Source of the DNA: Rummeliibacillus suwonensis
Lineage (GTDB): Bacteria > Bacillota > Bacilli > Bacillales_A > Planococcaceae
Reading direction: 5' to 3'
Assembly: GCF_007896435.1 (NCBI RefSeq)
Contig: NZ_VCBL01000001.1
Span: 1,625,857-1,689,856, forward strand
DNA: 64,000 nucleotides
Below are positions 1 to 8,371 of this stretch, piece by piece. Below the pieces are notes generated by a model. The model saw only the letters and a program-made list of their open reading frames with translations, made no database searches and had not been told where the DNA came from. The translations under genes and the position numbers were made by a program. Position 1 is the first letter of the stretch, and each line of letters starts with the position of its first letter.

Positions 1-61
1 AAATAATCCATTGATTCACACGAACCAAAGGTCTTGGAATAAATAAAGGTTTTTCTGCCAT
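1..61 (-). CDS. DUF4395 family protein, N-terminal fragment
   Basis: The reverse complement from base 61 opens with ATG and reads MAEKPLFIPRPLVRVNQWII before the window edge. The phrase IPRPLVRVNQW is typical of the start of DUF4395 membrane proteins, whose function is unknown. Only 20 residues are visible, so the family call rests on this short motif. A purine-rich stretch (GAAAGG) upstream could be its ribosome binding site. Confidence 0.6.
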   Translation of the reverse strand, partial: MAEKPLFIPRPLVRVNQWII

Positions 62-255
62 AAAAACCAACCTTTCATATATGATTAATTAAATATTACT
101 CCATTATAAGAAAAAACAAAAGAACTTTGTTTCAAAAATTTAAAGTTTACTAGTTGAATCATTTCATCATGTAAAGTTTCACTTTATCTAAAAGTATCAA
201 CTTTGCAGAAAATAGGTTATGATATTAAAAAAGAGCCTATGAAAGGGGGCCCAAT

Positions 256-849
256 ATGAAAAACTGGAAACTATTCTGTTCCATTTGTTTAACAGCTTCT
301 TTACTTTTTGCTTGTGGAAATCCTACAGAGAAAAATTCAGAAGAACACAAAAAAACGGAAGCTTTTACAACAGAGAAACCATCTTCCAATGACAGTTCGA
401 AAGATACATCTTCTAACAAACAAAATGAAGAAACAACAAGTATAACTGGTCAGAAAATGACGGATGTTGAGCAGCAAAAGTTGTCTGATTTTGTCGCAAA
501 ATATCCTGTCGAATATGCAAAAGCAATTGAAACGGGCGACTTTACACCTTTAGCAAATGAATATATTATGCATGATACAAAATTATATGAAAATCTTTTA
601 AAGGAAATCGATGAAAAACATAAAGCCCAAACAACAGAAGAAGTAAACAAACTAACAATTTCTAACATCAATCGAAAGTCGGACACAGACTTTACCGTTG
701 ATACAAAAGAGATAATTGAAGAAACCAAAAATGGGAAAAAGAATACGATCGAACGTCATCGTCAATATTCTCTTTACTATGACTATGTTGAAGGTGATGT
801 TGACAATAGTTTCTTCAAAATATCCGATATCAAAGAATTAAATGAATAA
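256..849 (+). CDS. Putative lipoprotein (TcaA-like C-terminal region)
   Basis: This is a 197-residue protein with a type II signal peptide. After Met-Lys-Asn-Trp-Lys comes a hydrophobic stretch ending in the lipobox LFAC, with Cys20 as the predicted lipidated residue. Residues 21-75 are a low-complexity Ser/Thr/Glu/Lys linker, as expected for a surface lipoprotein. The remaining 120 residues are a compact domain ending in a motif like SDIKELNE, resembling the NTF2-like tail of TcaA-type proteins, though this is weak. The start has a good site, AAAGGGGG, seven bases upstream. It is a single gene followed by a strong terminator. Substrate and function are unknown. Confidence 0.75.
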   Translation: MKNWKLFCSICLTASLLFACGNPTEKNSEEHKKTEAFTTEKPSSNDSSKDTSSNKQNEETTSITGQKMTDVEQQKLSDFVAKYPVEYAKAIETGDFTPLANEYIMHDTKLYENLLKEIDEKHKAQTTEEVNKLTISNINRKSDTDFTVDTKEIIEETKNGKKNTIERHRQYSLYYDYVEGDVDNSFFKISDIKELNE

Positions 850-911
850 CCAATAGATTGTCCAAATGAGACCAGTTCATCAATAGCCTCAGCATTTGTT
901 CATCTACAACA

Positions 912-952
912 AAAATCTTTAAAGCCCACTATTCAGGCTTTAAAGATTTTTG
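912..952 (+). terminator. Rho-independent terminator after the lipoprotein gene
   Basis: A 14-bp near-perfect inverted repeat (AATCTTTAAAGCC and its complement, 9-base loop) is followed by TTTTTG. It lies about 60 bases after the lipoprotein stop codon. Confidence 0.85.
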
Positions 953-955
953 TGT

Positions 956-1160
956 TTTCCCCGGGTAGTAAAACCCCCATCTCAAGATAGAGAGAAACGA
1001 GAAAGATAGATGGGAAACTACTGCCCGTAAAAGCCTGATTGGTTCAAGCCAACAAGATGTTGGTCACTCGGGTGCTGCCACAGGACATGGTGCTTTTCAC
1101 TTAAGTTCCTCTATTTTAGTGGGGGATGAGGAAACCCCCACTGATGGAGTTTCACTTTAT
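956..1160 (-). repeat. Family 1 structured repeat, copy A (nearly full length)
   Basis: In reverse orientation it runs from ATAAAGTGAAACTCCATCAG through the CCCCCACT hairpin to the TACTGCCC-like right end. It carries the small hairpins of the core in varied form: ACCAT/GTGGC, CCAAC/GTTGG and CTTGA/TCAGG. The last differs from CCCGA/TCGGG in the copy near 50.9 kb by changes that keep pairing. No coding potential is seen. Confidence 0.85.
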
Positions 1161-1281
1161 TGAATTGCCTAAATCGATCCTATTTTCCATATCAGCGTCA
1201 TTACATTCTATACAAAATCAAAGGCATTTTGCTGAAAGAGGCATTCATCCTAATCGTTTTTACAAACACTCAAAACTTTTC

Positions 1282-2382
1282 CTATTTATAGTTACCTAAA
1301 ATTTTGACAGCTTCTTCGGTAACAGACGTATCGATGGCTTTATCAAAATCAAATTTCCCCTCTGTTGCACCATTGGCTTTATACATTTCGTATTGTTTAT
1401 GAATATCTTCAATACGCATCGCACCATCTGGATCTAAACCTGTTACATGCACTTTATCCCATATTGCAGGATCTTTTAATGCTGTATATTTTGTCATGAT
1501 ATGAACGATTTCTGCTTTACCTTCTCCTTTTGTAAATGCATCATTATAATCACGAACACCTTTTAGATAAGCAAGCATGAAACGAAGTGATATATTTTTT
1601 TCAGTACTCATAAACTTAGGAGAAGCTAATACTAACGCGATCTGCGAATCCGGTGCAAAGTCAGTTGCGTCGCCAAAACGATGTACGATCCCTTTGCTGG
1701 CACCTTGCGCTATTAATGGCTCAATACTAAGCGCTGCATCAATAGAACCGTTTTCTAATGCACCTAGCATACTGCCGAAATCTGACATAACAACTGTTTT
1801 CACATCTTTTTTAGTTAATCCGGCGTGTTTTAGCATTAACTCATAAATATAAGCATCGATCGAATTTTTAGAAGAAATAGCGATTTTCTTTCCTTTAAAA
1901 TCAGGATAATCTTTGATTACATCTTTCATTTTATTGCCAATGACAAATGTAAAATAAGATTTTCCAGGTATATTATGTCCTTTATCCCCTACTATTTTAA
2001 CGTCAATTCCTTGTGCAATAGCATTAAAGAAGGATGCTGTAGAGACACCTCCTGCAATGTCTACTTCACCTGCGGCAACTGCTGGAAGCATATCATCGCT
2101 ATTGGCAAATTGTGCAAACTCCACTTCAATATTGTAATCTGCAAAATAGCCTTTTTCATTTGCAATATAGAATCCTGCACCAGAAGCTGCTCCATCCTCA
2201 GCAATTACAACTTTTGCTTTCTTTTTTAATGGTGCAAGATCCCCTGATGGATTATCTTTGTCTATTCTATTGTCCACTTGAGCATTATTGGTCGTAGTAG
2301 TGCTTTTATCGGAACATCCCGCAATTAGTATGGCAAACACTAGTAACGGAATCACGAGCGCCCATTTTAACCGTTTTCCCAT
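1282..2382 (-). CDS. ABC transporter substrate-binding lipoprotein, NitT/TauT (SsuA-like) family
   Basis: This 366-residue protein is the extracellular solute-binding component of the importer encoded with the next two genes. It has a lipoprotein signal with lipobox LIAGC (Cys23), then an NMT1/SsuA-type periplasmic-binding fold at about residues 50-330. The stretches GFYIANEKGYF and AAGEVDIAGG are typical of this family. The start is supported by AAAGGGGG eight bases upstream. It is the last gene of a permease-ATPase-binding protein operon read leftward. The family takes up nitrate, sulfonates, taurine or thiamine precursors. Nothing nearby fixes the substrate, so only the class is assigned. 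Confidence 0.88.
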   Translation of the reverse strand: MGKRLKWALVIPLLVFAILIAGCSDKSTTTTNNAQVDNRIDKDNPSGDLAPLKKKAKVVIAEDGAASGAGFYIANEKGYFADYNIEVEFAQFANSDDMLPAVAAGEVDIAGGVSTASFFNAIAQGIDVKIVGDKGHNIPGKSYFTFVIGNKMKDVIKDYPDFKGKKIAISSKNSIDAYIYELMLKHAGLTKKDVKTVVMSDFGSMLGALENGSIDAALSIEPLIAQGASKGIVHRFGDATDFAPDSQIALVLASPKFMSTEKNISLRFMLAYLKGVRDYNDAFTKGEGKAEIVHIMTKYTALKDPAIWDKVHVTGLDPDGAMRIEDIHKQYEMYKANGATEGKFDFDKAIDTSVTEEAVKILGNYK

Positions 2383-2409
2383 TGAAATCCCCCTTTACTT
2401 TAAAACAAA

Positions 2410-3189
2410 CTACTTTCTAGATTTTTGAACTTCTTCATGCAAGTGTTTTAATATTTCAATAAAGCTTTCTGCGGTCTGTTGGTTTGCACGAATTTGTTCG
2501 ATATTTCGTGGCCTTGGCAAGTCATTTTTGATTTCTTTTATAATCTTTCCGGGCTGCGCACTCATCAATAAAATACGATCACTTAAAAGTAATGCCTCAT
2601 CGATACTGTGTGTAATAAAAAGTACTGTCTTCTTTGTTTCTTCCCAAATAGATAATAATTCTTCTTGAAGGATAAATTTGTTTTGTTCATCAAGAGCTGC
2701 GAATGGTTCATCCATTAGTAAAATTTCTGAATCATTCGCAAATGCACGTGCAATGCTTACTCGCTGTTTCATCCCACCAGATAGCTCTTTAGGATATAAT
2801 TTAGAAAACTTCTCAAGTCCCACTTTTTTAAGATAATAATCTGTTCTTTCTTTCACCACGTTTTTGGGTAAGTGCCTCATTTTTAAACCAAAAGCTACAT
2901 TATCTTCAACTGTCAACCAAGGAATAATACCTCTTTCTTGAAAAACCATTGATTGAAGAGGTCTATCCTCCTTGCCCTGCTTAATCTCAAAGTCACCAGC
3001 ACTAGTTGTTTCTAATCCCGCCAAAATTCTAAGTAATGTCGTTTTCCCACATCCACTCGGGCCGACTAAGCAGACAAACTCGCCTTCCGAAATATCTACT
3101 GAAACTTGATCTAAAGCCGTTACACTACTATTTTTTTTATAAAATACTTTCGTTAGGTTGCGAATCGAAATTTTTGTTTGCTCTCTCAT
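2410..3189 (-). CDS. ABC transporter ATP-binding protein, SsuB/TauB-like
   Basis: This 259-residue cytoplasmic ATPase powers the importer. Walker A GPSGCGKTT is at residues 43-51, a Q-loop follows at SMVFQERG, the signature is LSGGMKQR and Walker B is EILLMDEP, followed by the switch His in LFITHSIDEA. All catalytic residues are present. The start has a strong GGAGGTGA site. It sits 4 bases after the permease gene and 27 bases before the binding protein gene, indicating one transcript. Family membership is secure; the substrate is not. Confidence 0.92.
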   Translation of the reverse strand: MREQTKISIRNLTKVFYKKNSSVTALDQVSVDISEGEFVCLVGPSGCGKTTLLRILAGLETTSAGDFEIKQGKEDRPLQSMVFQERGIIPWLTVEDNVAFGLKMRHLPKNVVKERTDYYLKKVGLEKFSKLYPKELSGGMKQRVSIARAFANDSEILLMDEPFAALDEQNKFILQEELLSIWEETKKTVLFITHSIDEALLLSDRILLMSAQPGKIIKEIKNDLPRPRNIEQIRANQQTAESFIEILKHLHEEVQKSRK

Positions 3190-3193
3190 TCCT

Positions 3194-4015
3194 TCACCTC
3201 CAAGGAAGAATTTTCTTTTGAAGAAACCGAAGAACTAGCGAAAATAGATAACCAAAAAATGAGATGAGTATAAGCCCAACAAACATTTCTTTCAGTAAAA
3301 ATGCTTTATAAGAAGTCCAGATTAAATAGCCGATACCAGAAGTCGCACCCATCATTTCAGCAGCAACGATTGTTAAAAGTGCTATTGCCTGCCCCATTTG
3401 AATACCTTCCATCATGACTGGTAATGAACCTGGAAGAGCGATTTTAAAAAAGAAGTCTTTTGAATTAGCCCCGTAGTTTTTAGCAACATCCAAATAGATG
3501 GAATCGATATTGACCACTCCAGCAGTCGTATTGATGACAACTGGGAAAAAAACACTTCCTGCGATTGTGACAATTTTAGAAAAATCACCAATTCCAAATA
3601 AAATGATAATAATTGGCAACAAAGCTAATGTTGGAATCGGCATGAGTGCCATTACAATGGGTGAGATGAAATGTCGAACCGGTGAATATAATCCCATCAA
3701 TAAGCCAATGACAATACCGGGTATTGCGCCTAACAAAAAGCCCGCAAATATCCGATAGAGTGATATCCATATATGATGGAATAATTCTCCACTAACAATC
3801 ATGTTATAGAAGGTGCGTAAAATTTCTGTTGGCGGCGGGAAGAAACGTACATCAATCAAGTCTGTCTGGGATAAAAATTCCCATAAACATAAGAGAAAAA
3901 TAGGTGAAGCGATTGTTAATGTCTGCTTCAGTCGATCATTTAACCGTCTTTTTTTCCATTCCTGCTGTTCAATTTCGACAGGGTTATGGTGTTTAGCTTG
4001 TTTTTCTTCTCTCAT
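3194..4015 (-). CDS. ABC transporter permease, SsuC/TauC-like
   Basis: This 273-residue integral membrane protein has a charged cytoplasmic N-terminus and about six hydrophobic segments. The EAA loop that contacts the ATPase is clear in AKNYGANSKDFFFKIALPG. The site GAGGTGGTGAAGG lies just before ATG. It is the first gene of the three-gene importer operon. No specific regulator site or riboswitch was recognised in its upstream region. Confidence 0.9.
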   Translation of the reverse strand: MREEKQAKHHNPVEIEQQEWKKRRLNDRLKQTLTIASPIFLLCLWEFLSQTDLIDVRFFPPPTEILRTFYNMIVSGELFHHIWISLYRIFAGFLLGAIPGIVIGLLMGLYSPVRHFISPIVMALMPIPTLALLPIIIILFGIGDFSKIVTIAGSVFFPVVINTTAGVVNIDSIYLDVAKNYGANSKDFFFKIALPGSLPVMMEGIQMGQAIALLTIVAAEMMGATSGIGYLIWTSYKAFLLKEMFVGLILISFFGYLFSLVLRFLQKKILPWR

Positions 4016-4285
4016 CCTTCACCACCTCTTCAGTAAAGGATATGTATTTGCCCTTTAAAGTGTGTCGATTACCTATGAATGAACTTCAGATGAAAAAAAT
4101 AATGTGGAGTATGATCATTTTGCAGCACTATAAAAACGATAGCCTGTTGCCGTATATTCACTTAAAAAGAGAAAAGCAGTGACGACTACTGTCATTCAAG
4201 CAAACTAAATTTCACATAATCGCATTAAAAAAGGGCGGATTTAAAACCAAATGAAAACAAGTGTTTGTCTAGTGAGTTAGCAAAA
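4016..4285. other. Gap upstream of the ABC importer operon
   Basis: About 270 bases of AT-rich DNA with no open frame, riboswitch or hairpin that I can recognise. It must hold the importer promoter, but no confident -35/-10 pair was seen. Confidence 0.4.
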
Positions 4286-4332
4286 ATAAAGTGAAGCTTC
4301 CATCAATGGGAGGTTTTCTTCATCTCCCACTG
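4286..4332 (+). repeat. Family 1 repeat, copy B (left end only)
   Basis: It begins with ATAAAGTGAAGCTTCCATCA and includes the first hairpin, here TGGGAG/CTCCCA instead of the usual TGGGGG/CCCCCA. The paired change keeps the stem. The core and right end are missing. Confidence 0.8.
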
Positions 4333-4336
4333 TATA

Positions 4337-4378
4337 CAAAAAAGCATGAATGCTGTTCAATTCAGCACCCATGCTTTT
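4337..4378 (-). terminator. Terminator after the 50-residue gene
   Basis: An AAAGCATG/CATGCTTT stem with an inner GCTG/CAGC pairing is flanked by A and T runs. It lies about 80 bases after the stop of the leftward small gene and could work in both directions. Confidence 0.7.
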
Positions 4379-4455
4379 GCTGTTTTGTAGGATCTTGCCT
4401 TAAATTTAATAAGACAATCCTTACAATGTGATTGCACCTTTATCCTACATGATGA

Positions 4456-4608
4456 TTAAAATTGCCGAGCTTTCGCTTCGCTTCTCAAAAGACGGTTATG
4501 AAGAGTAATCTCCGATTGACCTTTCACTTGAGATTTTGAATGTTTTAACCTAGTCCAGAGCTGATGAACTTTTTGAGATTTTGGATCTAAATGGTCCGAT
4601 TTCCCCAT
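4456..4608 (-). CDS. Small basic protein of unknown family, 50 residues
   Basis: ATG at 4608 is chosen over the longer frame because AGGAGGGA lies eight bases upstream of it. The protein starts MGKSDHLDPKSQKVHQLW and is very hydrophilic and basic, with no signal or membrane segment. I do not recognise the family. Three decayed copies of the same gene, including its ribosome binding site, lie upstream in tandem between 5440 and 5936, so this appears to be the surviving member of a local expansion. Its size and composition recall small spore or stress proteins, but this is only a guess. Confidence 0.6.
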   Translation of the reverse strand: MGKSDHLDPKSQKVHQLWTRLKHSKSQVKGQSEITLHNRLLRSEAKARQF

Positions 4609-4723
4609 AGGTTCTTCCCTCCTGATCATGTTGGATTTAACAGTGGAATCTTTTTTAGTATCACTGATATATTTCTTTTTATACACTTGAAATTGGTTCA
4701 GCATCAAAATCTGTTTTTCTATC

Positions 4724-5140
4724 TTATACTTTCATACTATCTACCAATATATAACCAAAAACCAATCCTGCAATCGTCGTTAAAGTTGTTGCAGTATCTC
4801 CTAGCAATAGCAATTGTTTGGTGAATATTAGCTTTTCCCCATATGATGTGTATATCAGATATGGTAGCAACGCAATATAGAGAGAGGGTAATGCAATCGC
4901 GATTAACTTGAGCCAATCCAAATGCCACTTCTTTTTTCCTTTTTTCTCTCCTAGAAACTTAGGCAGTCGAAATAGCATACCCAATACAATAGGAAAAATG
5001 ATGTTAAAAAACATAATTGGTAAGTTATCAAAAGATACTTCTGCCTCTTTCCCTAAATACACTCGAAATCGTAATCCTAAATATATGACAAATGTAATGA
5101 TGATTAGCCAAACAACATAGTTCAACAAACGTTTCAACAA
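4724..5140 (-). CDS. Four-helix membrane protein of unknown function
   Basis: The 138-residue protein has about four hydrophobic segments: residues 8-28, 40-58, 75-95 and 112-132. A Lys-rich cytoplasmic loop (EKKGKKKWH) sits in the middle. TTG at 5140 is preferred as the start because GGAGGGG lies six bases upstream. A GTG fifteen bases earlier overlaps that site and is unlikely. It lies just upstream of the 50-residue gene on the same strand. I do not recognise a named family. Confidence 0.65.
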   Translation of the reverse strand: MLKRLLNYVVWLIIITFVIYLGLRFRVYLGKEAEVSFDNLPIMFFNIIFPIVLGMLFRLPKFLGEKKGKKKWHLDWLKLIAIALPSLYIALLPYLIYTSYGEKLIFTKQLLLLGDTATTLTTIAGLVFGYILVDSMKV

Positions 5141-5381
5141 TACAATCCCCTCCACTAACAGGATAACACTGCCTCTTACTCATTAACTTTCGCTATCCAA
5201 CGAATAGATTCCTGTATGGGATGGTTGATCAATAAGAAAATTTGCTGTCTATAGAAGTTGGCTGCTTCTGACTTGTCGCTACAAAAAAGATTAGCTTTTG
5301 TCGCTGCACTTTCATCGCATGAAAAACATGTGCTCCTGCCGCTCTGCTTTTGTCGCATAAAAAGTATTGCTGGATCAAAAT

Positions 5382-5409
5382 AAAAAAACCCGGAAAATTA
5401 ATTCCGGGT
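5382..5409 (-). terminator. Leftward terminator
   Basis: An ACCCGGAA/TTCCGGGT stem with a 6-base loop is followed on the minus strand by a run of seven T. It closes the stretch holding the decayed small-gene copies and may once have served them or the rib operon. Confidence 0.8.
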
Positions 5410-5439
5410 CCGATTTCACTCGATCCTTCATGAGATTAA

Positions 5440-5560
5440 ATTGTTTTTAGCTTTCCTTCTCAGACTAATGCATGAAGCATTTTACCTGAGATATGGGACA
5501 TAACTTTTAATGTAGCCCACAGTAGATGAACTTGCCATGAGGATTAAGAACTTTGTTCTG
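5440..5560 (-). pseudogene. Decayed copy of the 50-residue small gene (most degraded)
   Basis: On the minus strand the block matching AAGTTCATC-TACTGTGGGC corresponds to the QKVHQLW coding region of the intact gene at 4456-4608. The match continues through the TCTCAGGT-like segment. No open frame remains. Similarity was judged by eye only. Confidence 0.45.
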
Positions 5561-5610
5561 TTTCTCATTGGATATTCAACAAACTGTTCATAAAAGTTTT
5601 GAGCCTTTTA

Positions 5611-5764
5611 TGATGATCAAAATGTTCTGCTTTTCGCTTTTTCCCTGAGCTAATCCACGAAGGGTATTTCACTCCGTTTTCTAAGCTTGAGAATGGAACA
5701 TTTTAATCTGCCCAGAGTAGATGAACTTTCTGAGTAATGAACGCTTTTTCGGCGGATCACCCAT
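5611..5764 (-). pseudogene. Decayed copy of the 50-residue small gene
   Basis: A strong GGGAGGGA site and ATG are kept at 5764. Translation gives only MGDPPKKRSLL before the frame departs from the parent. The DNA for QKVH-LLW, the Lys-Ser-Gln region and the Lys/Arg-rich tail is still recognisable in other frames. This shows indel decay of a former coding copy. Confidence 0.6.
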
Positions 5765-5814
5765 TGAGTTCTCCCTCCCAATCATGTTAGATTTACAAAT
5801 CCTTTATGATGATT

Positions 5815-5936
5815 AAATGGTTATGCATTCGCTTTTTCCTCAGACCTGGTCCACGGGTCTTCACTCCGTTTCTTAAGCTTGAGATTTTTAACATTTTAAT
5901 CTAGAGTAAATACTCACCTGGACTTGGTTCACCCAT
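5815..5936 (-). pseudogene. Decayed copy of the 50-residue small gene
   Basis: GGAGGGG and ATG at 5936 are preserved, and the frame starts MGEPSPGEYLL then stops. Downstream DNA (AAAATCTCAAGCTTAAGAAA) still aligns with its sister copy at 5611-5764. This is the first member of the array on the minus strand, directly after ribH. Confidence 0.6.
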
Positions 5937-6035
5937 TGGTTAACCCCTCCTGTCATGAAAGGATCTCTTAAGTGAAATCTTTTATAGTATGGCTCGTACA
6001 TCCTCTTTTATGCGCCTGCTAAAAAGTTTTTAGCA

Positions 6036-6503
6036 TTATTCAAACATACGGCTTAAATTAGCCATTTCAATGGCTGAAACTGCTGCATCGTATCCTTTAT
6101 TTCCTGATTTTGTACCAGAGCGTTCGATGGCTTGTTCAATATTTTCAGTCGTAACGATACCGAACATAACTGGAACTCCAGTTGTTAATCCTATATTTGC
6201 AATACCTTTCGCTGCTTCATTGCAAACATAATCATAATGTGAAGTTGCCCCTCGGATTACTGTGCCTAAACCAATGATGGCATCATATTTTTTAGTATCT
6301 GCCATTTTTTTTGCGATAAAAGGTACTTCAAATGCACCAGGAACCCATGCAACATCAATATCTTCTTCTGAAACACCGTGACGTTTTAAACCATCCAATG
6401 CCCCACTTAGTAATTTTGACGTTAAAAATTCATTGAATCTTCCAACAACAATCCCAATTTTTAAATCTGTCCCGATTAATTTTGCTTCAAATGTTTGTCC
6501 CAT
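6036..6503 (-). CDS. ribH: 6,7-dimethyl-8-ribityllumazine synthase
   Basis: The 155-residue enzyme condenses 5-amino-6-ribitylamino-uracil with 3,4-dihydroxy-2-butanone 4-phosphate to give lumazine, the penultimate step of riboflavin synthesis. The substrate motifs WVPGAFEVP (residues 53-61) and [14 protein letters not shown] (80-93, with catalytic His89) are intact. Length is normal for the capsid-forming type. GGAGTGAG precedes ATG. It is the last gene of ribD-ribE-ribBA-ribH and starts 12 bases after ribBA ends. Confidence 0.98.
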   Translation of the reverse strand: MGQTFEAKLIGTDLKIGIVVGRFNEFLTSKLLSGALDGLKRHGVSEEDIDVAWVPGAFEVPFIAKKMADTKKYDAIIGLGTVIRGATSHYDYVCNEAAKGIANIGLTTGVPVMFGIVTTENIEQAIERSGTKSGNKGYDAAVSAIEMANLSRMFE

Positions 6504-6515
6504 TTATACTCACTC

Positions 6516-7706
6516 CTACGCTAAAATATGTTTCATCTTTTCTTTCTTTGTTTGTAAGTATTTCTCATTTTCTGGCACAGCTTCAATTTCAATAGGCACT
6601 CGTTCAACAATTTCAATTCCATACTTTGTTAGGCCTTCAATTTTAGCCGGATTGTTTGTCATTAAACGAATTTTTGTAATGCCCAGATCACGTAACATCT
6701 GTGCACTTAGACCATAATCACGCATTTCTGCCGGAAAACCGAGATGAAGGTTTGCTTCAACGGTGTCATAGCCATGTTCCTGTAATTCATATGCTTTTAA
6801 TTTATTGAGAAGCCCGATTCCTCTTCCCTCTTGGCGCATATAAAGAACGACACCATTTCCCTCTTTTTCGATCATTTCTAATGATTTTTGTAGTTGAGGG
6901 CCACAGTCACAGCGTTTTGAATGGAAAATATCTCCTGTCAAACATTCTGAATGGATGCGAACAAGTGGCGCTTCCTCATTTTGTGGCTTTCCTTTGACAA
7001 TGGCAACATGTTCTTTGTCATTTAGTCGATTGGCGTAACCAATCATTTGAAATTCGCCAAATGCAGTAGGAAGTTTAACGGAAGCGACTCTTTCAATTAA
7101 TGTTTCAGTTTGATTTCGATAACTTATCAAATCTTCGATCGTCACGAATTTTAAATGATGTTCCTTTGCAATTTCATGTAACTGAGGTACTCTTGCCATT
7201 TTCCCGTTATCTAACATAATTTCACAAATAACACCCGCTGAAACAGAACCACATAGTATAGCAAAATCCACCGCTGCTTCTGTATGACCTTGTCTTTCAA
7301 AAACGCCATTTTCTTTTGCAATCAATGGAAACACATGTCCAGGACGACGAAAATCTCCAGCTGTTGATTTTTCGTTGATCAATTGCAAAATAGTTTCAGA
7401 ACGTTCATATGCACTAATTCCCGTTTCGGTTGTTTGATAATCGACGCTTACTGTAAATGCTGTATGATGATTATCTGTATTATTTTCGACCATCGGGTTC
7501 AGCTCAAGGCGACTTGCTAATGTTTGAGACATTGGCGTACAGATTAAACCGCGACCGTATTTTGCCATAAAATTAATATTCTCAGGTGTTGCAAATTCGG
7601 CTAATACAAGAAAATCTCCCTCATTTTCTCGTTTCTCATCATCTACGACAATAATTATTTTACCTTTTTTTAAATCTTCAATTGCTTCTTCAATGGTATT
7701 AAACAT
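6516..7706 (-). CDS. ribBA: Bifunctional DHBP synthase / GTP cyclohydrolase II
   Basis: The 396-residue cytoplasmic enzyme feeds both branches of riboflavin synthesis. The N-terminal half (to about residue 200) is DHBP synthase, with the acidic metal motif [11 protein letters not shown] at 22-32. The C-terminal half is GTP cyclohydrolase II with zinc ligands in [14 protein letters not shown] and the nearby RQEGRGIGL motif. ATG at 7706 is chosen because AGGCGGTG sits seven bases upstream. A longer reading to 7733 would overlap ribE. The gene lies 16 bases after the ribE stop, within the FMN-riboswitch-controlled operon. Confidence 0.97.
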   Translation of the reverse strand: MFNTIEEAIEDLKKGKIIIVVDDEKRENEGDFLVLAEFATPENINFMAKYGRGLICTPMSQTLASRLELNPMVENNTDNHHTAFTVSVDYQTTETGISAYERSETILQLINEKSTAGDFRRPGHVFPLIAKENGVFERQGHTEAAVDFAILCGSVSAGVICEIMLDNGKMARVPQLHEIAKEHHLKFVTIEDLISYRNQTETLIERVASVKLPTAFGEFQMIGYANRLNDKEHVAIVKGKPQNEEAPLVRIHSECLTGDIFHSKRCDCGPQLQKSLEMIEKEGNGVVLYMRQEGRGIGLLNKLKAYELQEHGYDTVEANLHLGFPAEMRDYGLSAQMLRDLGITKIRLMTNNPAKIEGLTKYGIEIVERVPIEIEAVPENEKYLQTKKEKMKHILA

Positions 7707-7722
7707 TTCCAAACACCGCCTT

Positions 7723-8361
7723 TTAAAATCCATTTTCTTTTAAGAAATCTAATGTAATGCCGGACTTTTCTTCTTTTCTTTCTATATGATTGATCACATA
7801 TTTACCAAGCAAATCGTTTTCAATATTCACAATATCATGTTCCTTTTTGATGCCAAGAATGGTTTGGTCAAACGTGTGTGGTATTAAAGACACCGTTAAT
7901 TGAGTTGGTTTTATATCGAAAATCGTTAAGCTAATACCATCAATCGCGACAGAACCTTTCATCATGCAAAACTTACTCAATTCTTGACTGATACCAATAT
8001 CTACATAAACAGCATTGGCGAATTTTCGTTTTCTTAAAATAACACCAGTGCCGTCTACATGTCCAGAAACAAAATGACCGCCAAACCTACCATTTGCAGG
8101 CATTGCCCTTTCTAAATTGACCAATTGCCCCGTTTGCAATGATTGAATATTTGTTGCTTTTACTGTTTCTGGCATCACATCAACTGTGAATTGATTGCTT
8201 GAAAAAGAAATGACAGTTAAACATACTCCGTTCACCGCGATACTATCACCGACATGAATGTCTTCTAAGATTTTCTTAGATTCAATTGTCAGCTGCATAC
8301 TTGTCGTTGCGTTTTTAATTGCTTTTACAGTTCCTAAATCTTCTACAATTCCTGTAAACAA
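7723..8361 (-). CDS. ribE: Riboflavin synthase alpha chain
   Basis: The enzyme dismutates two lumazines to riboflavin. The 212 residues form two similar lumazine-binding barrels, each seen by motifs such as VNGVCLTV and [10 protein letters not shown], then IDGISLTI. The start is TTG at 8361, giving [10 protein letters not shown], the family's usual N-terminus. GAGGTG six bases upstream supports it, and the earlier GTG overlaps that site. It begins 10 bases after ribD ends. Confidence 0.96.
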   Translation of the reverse strand: MFTGIVEDLGTVKAIKNATTSMQLTIESKKILEDIHVGDSIAVNGVCLTVISFSSNQFTVDVMPETVKATNIQSLQTGQLVNLERAMPANGRFGGHFVSGHVDGTGVILRKRKFANAVYVDIGISQELSKFCMMKGSVAIDGISLTIFDIKPTQLTVSLIPHTFDQTILGIKKEHDIVNIENDLLGKYVINHIERKEEKSGITLDFLKENGF

Positions 8362-8371
8362 ATGAAACACC

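Noticed and set aside
450..728. 92-residue frame antisense to the first lipoprotein gene
   Set aside because: It is the reverse of a well-supported lipoprotein gene with signal peptide, ribosome binding site and terminator, and has none of these itself.
956..1160. Possible CRISPR or tandem-repeat array because of repeated short hairpins in family 1
   Set aside because: The hairpins differ in sequence, have no regular spacers and no cas genes are present. The unit is an interspersed element, not an array.
4016..4285. Possible riboswitch before the SsuABC-like operon (thiamine or S-box)
   Set aside because: None of the conserved TPP or SAM blocks could be found, so no substrate hint can be drawn from the leader.
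5176..5358. 60-residue minus-strand open frame upstream of the four-helix membrane protein gene
   Set aside because: No ribosome binding site at its start, low-complexity Ser/Ala/Lys/Cys sequence and no recognisable family. It probably lies in decayed intergenic DNA.
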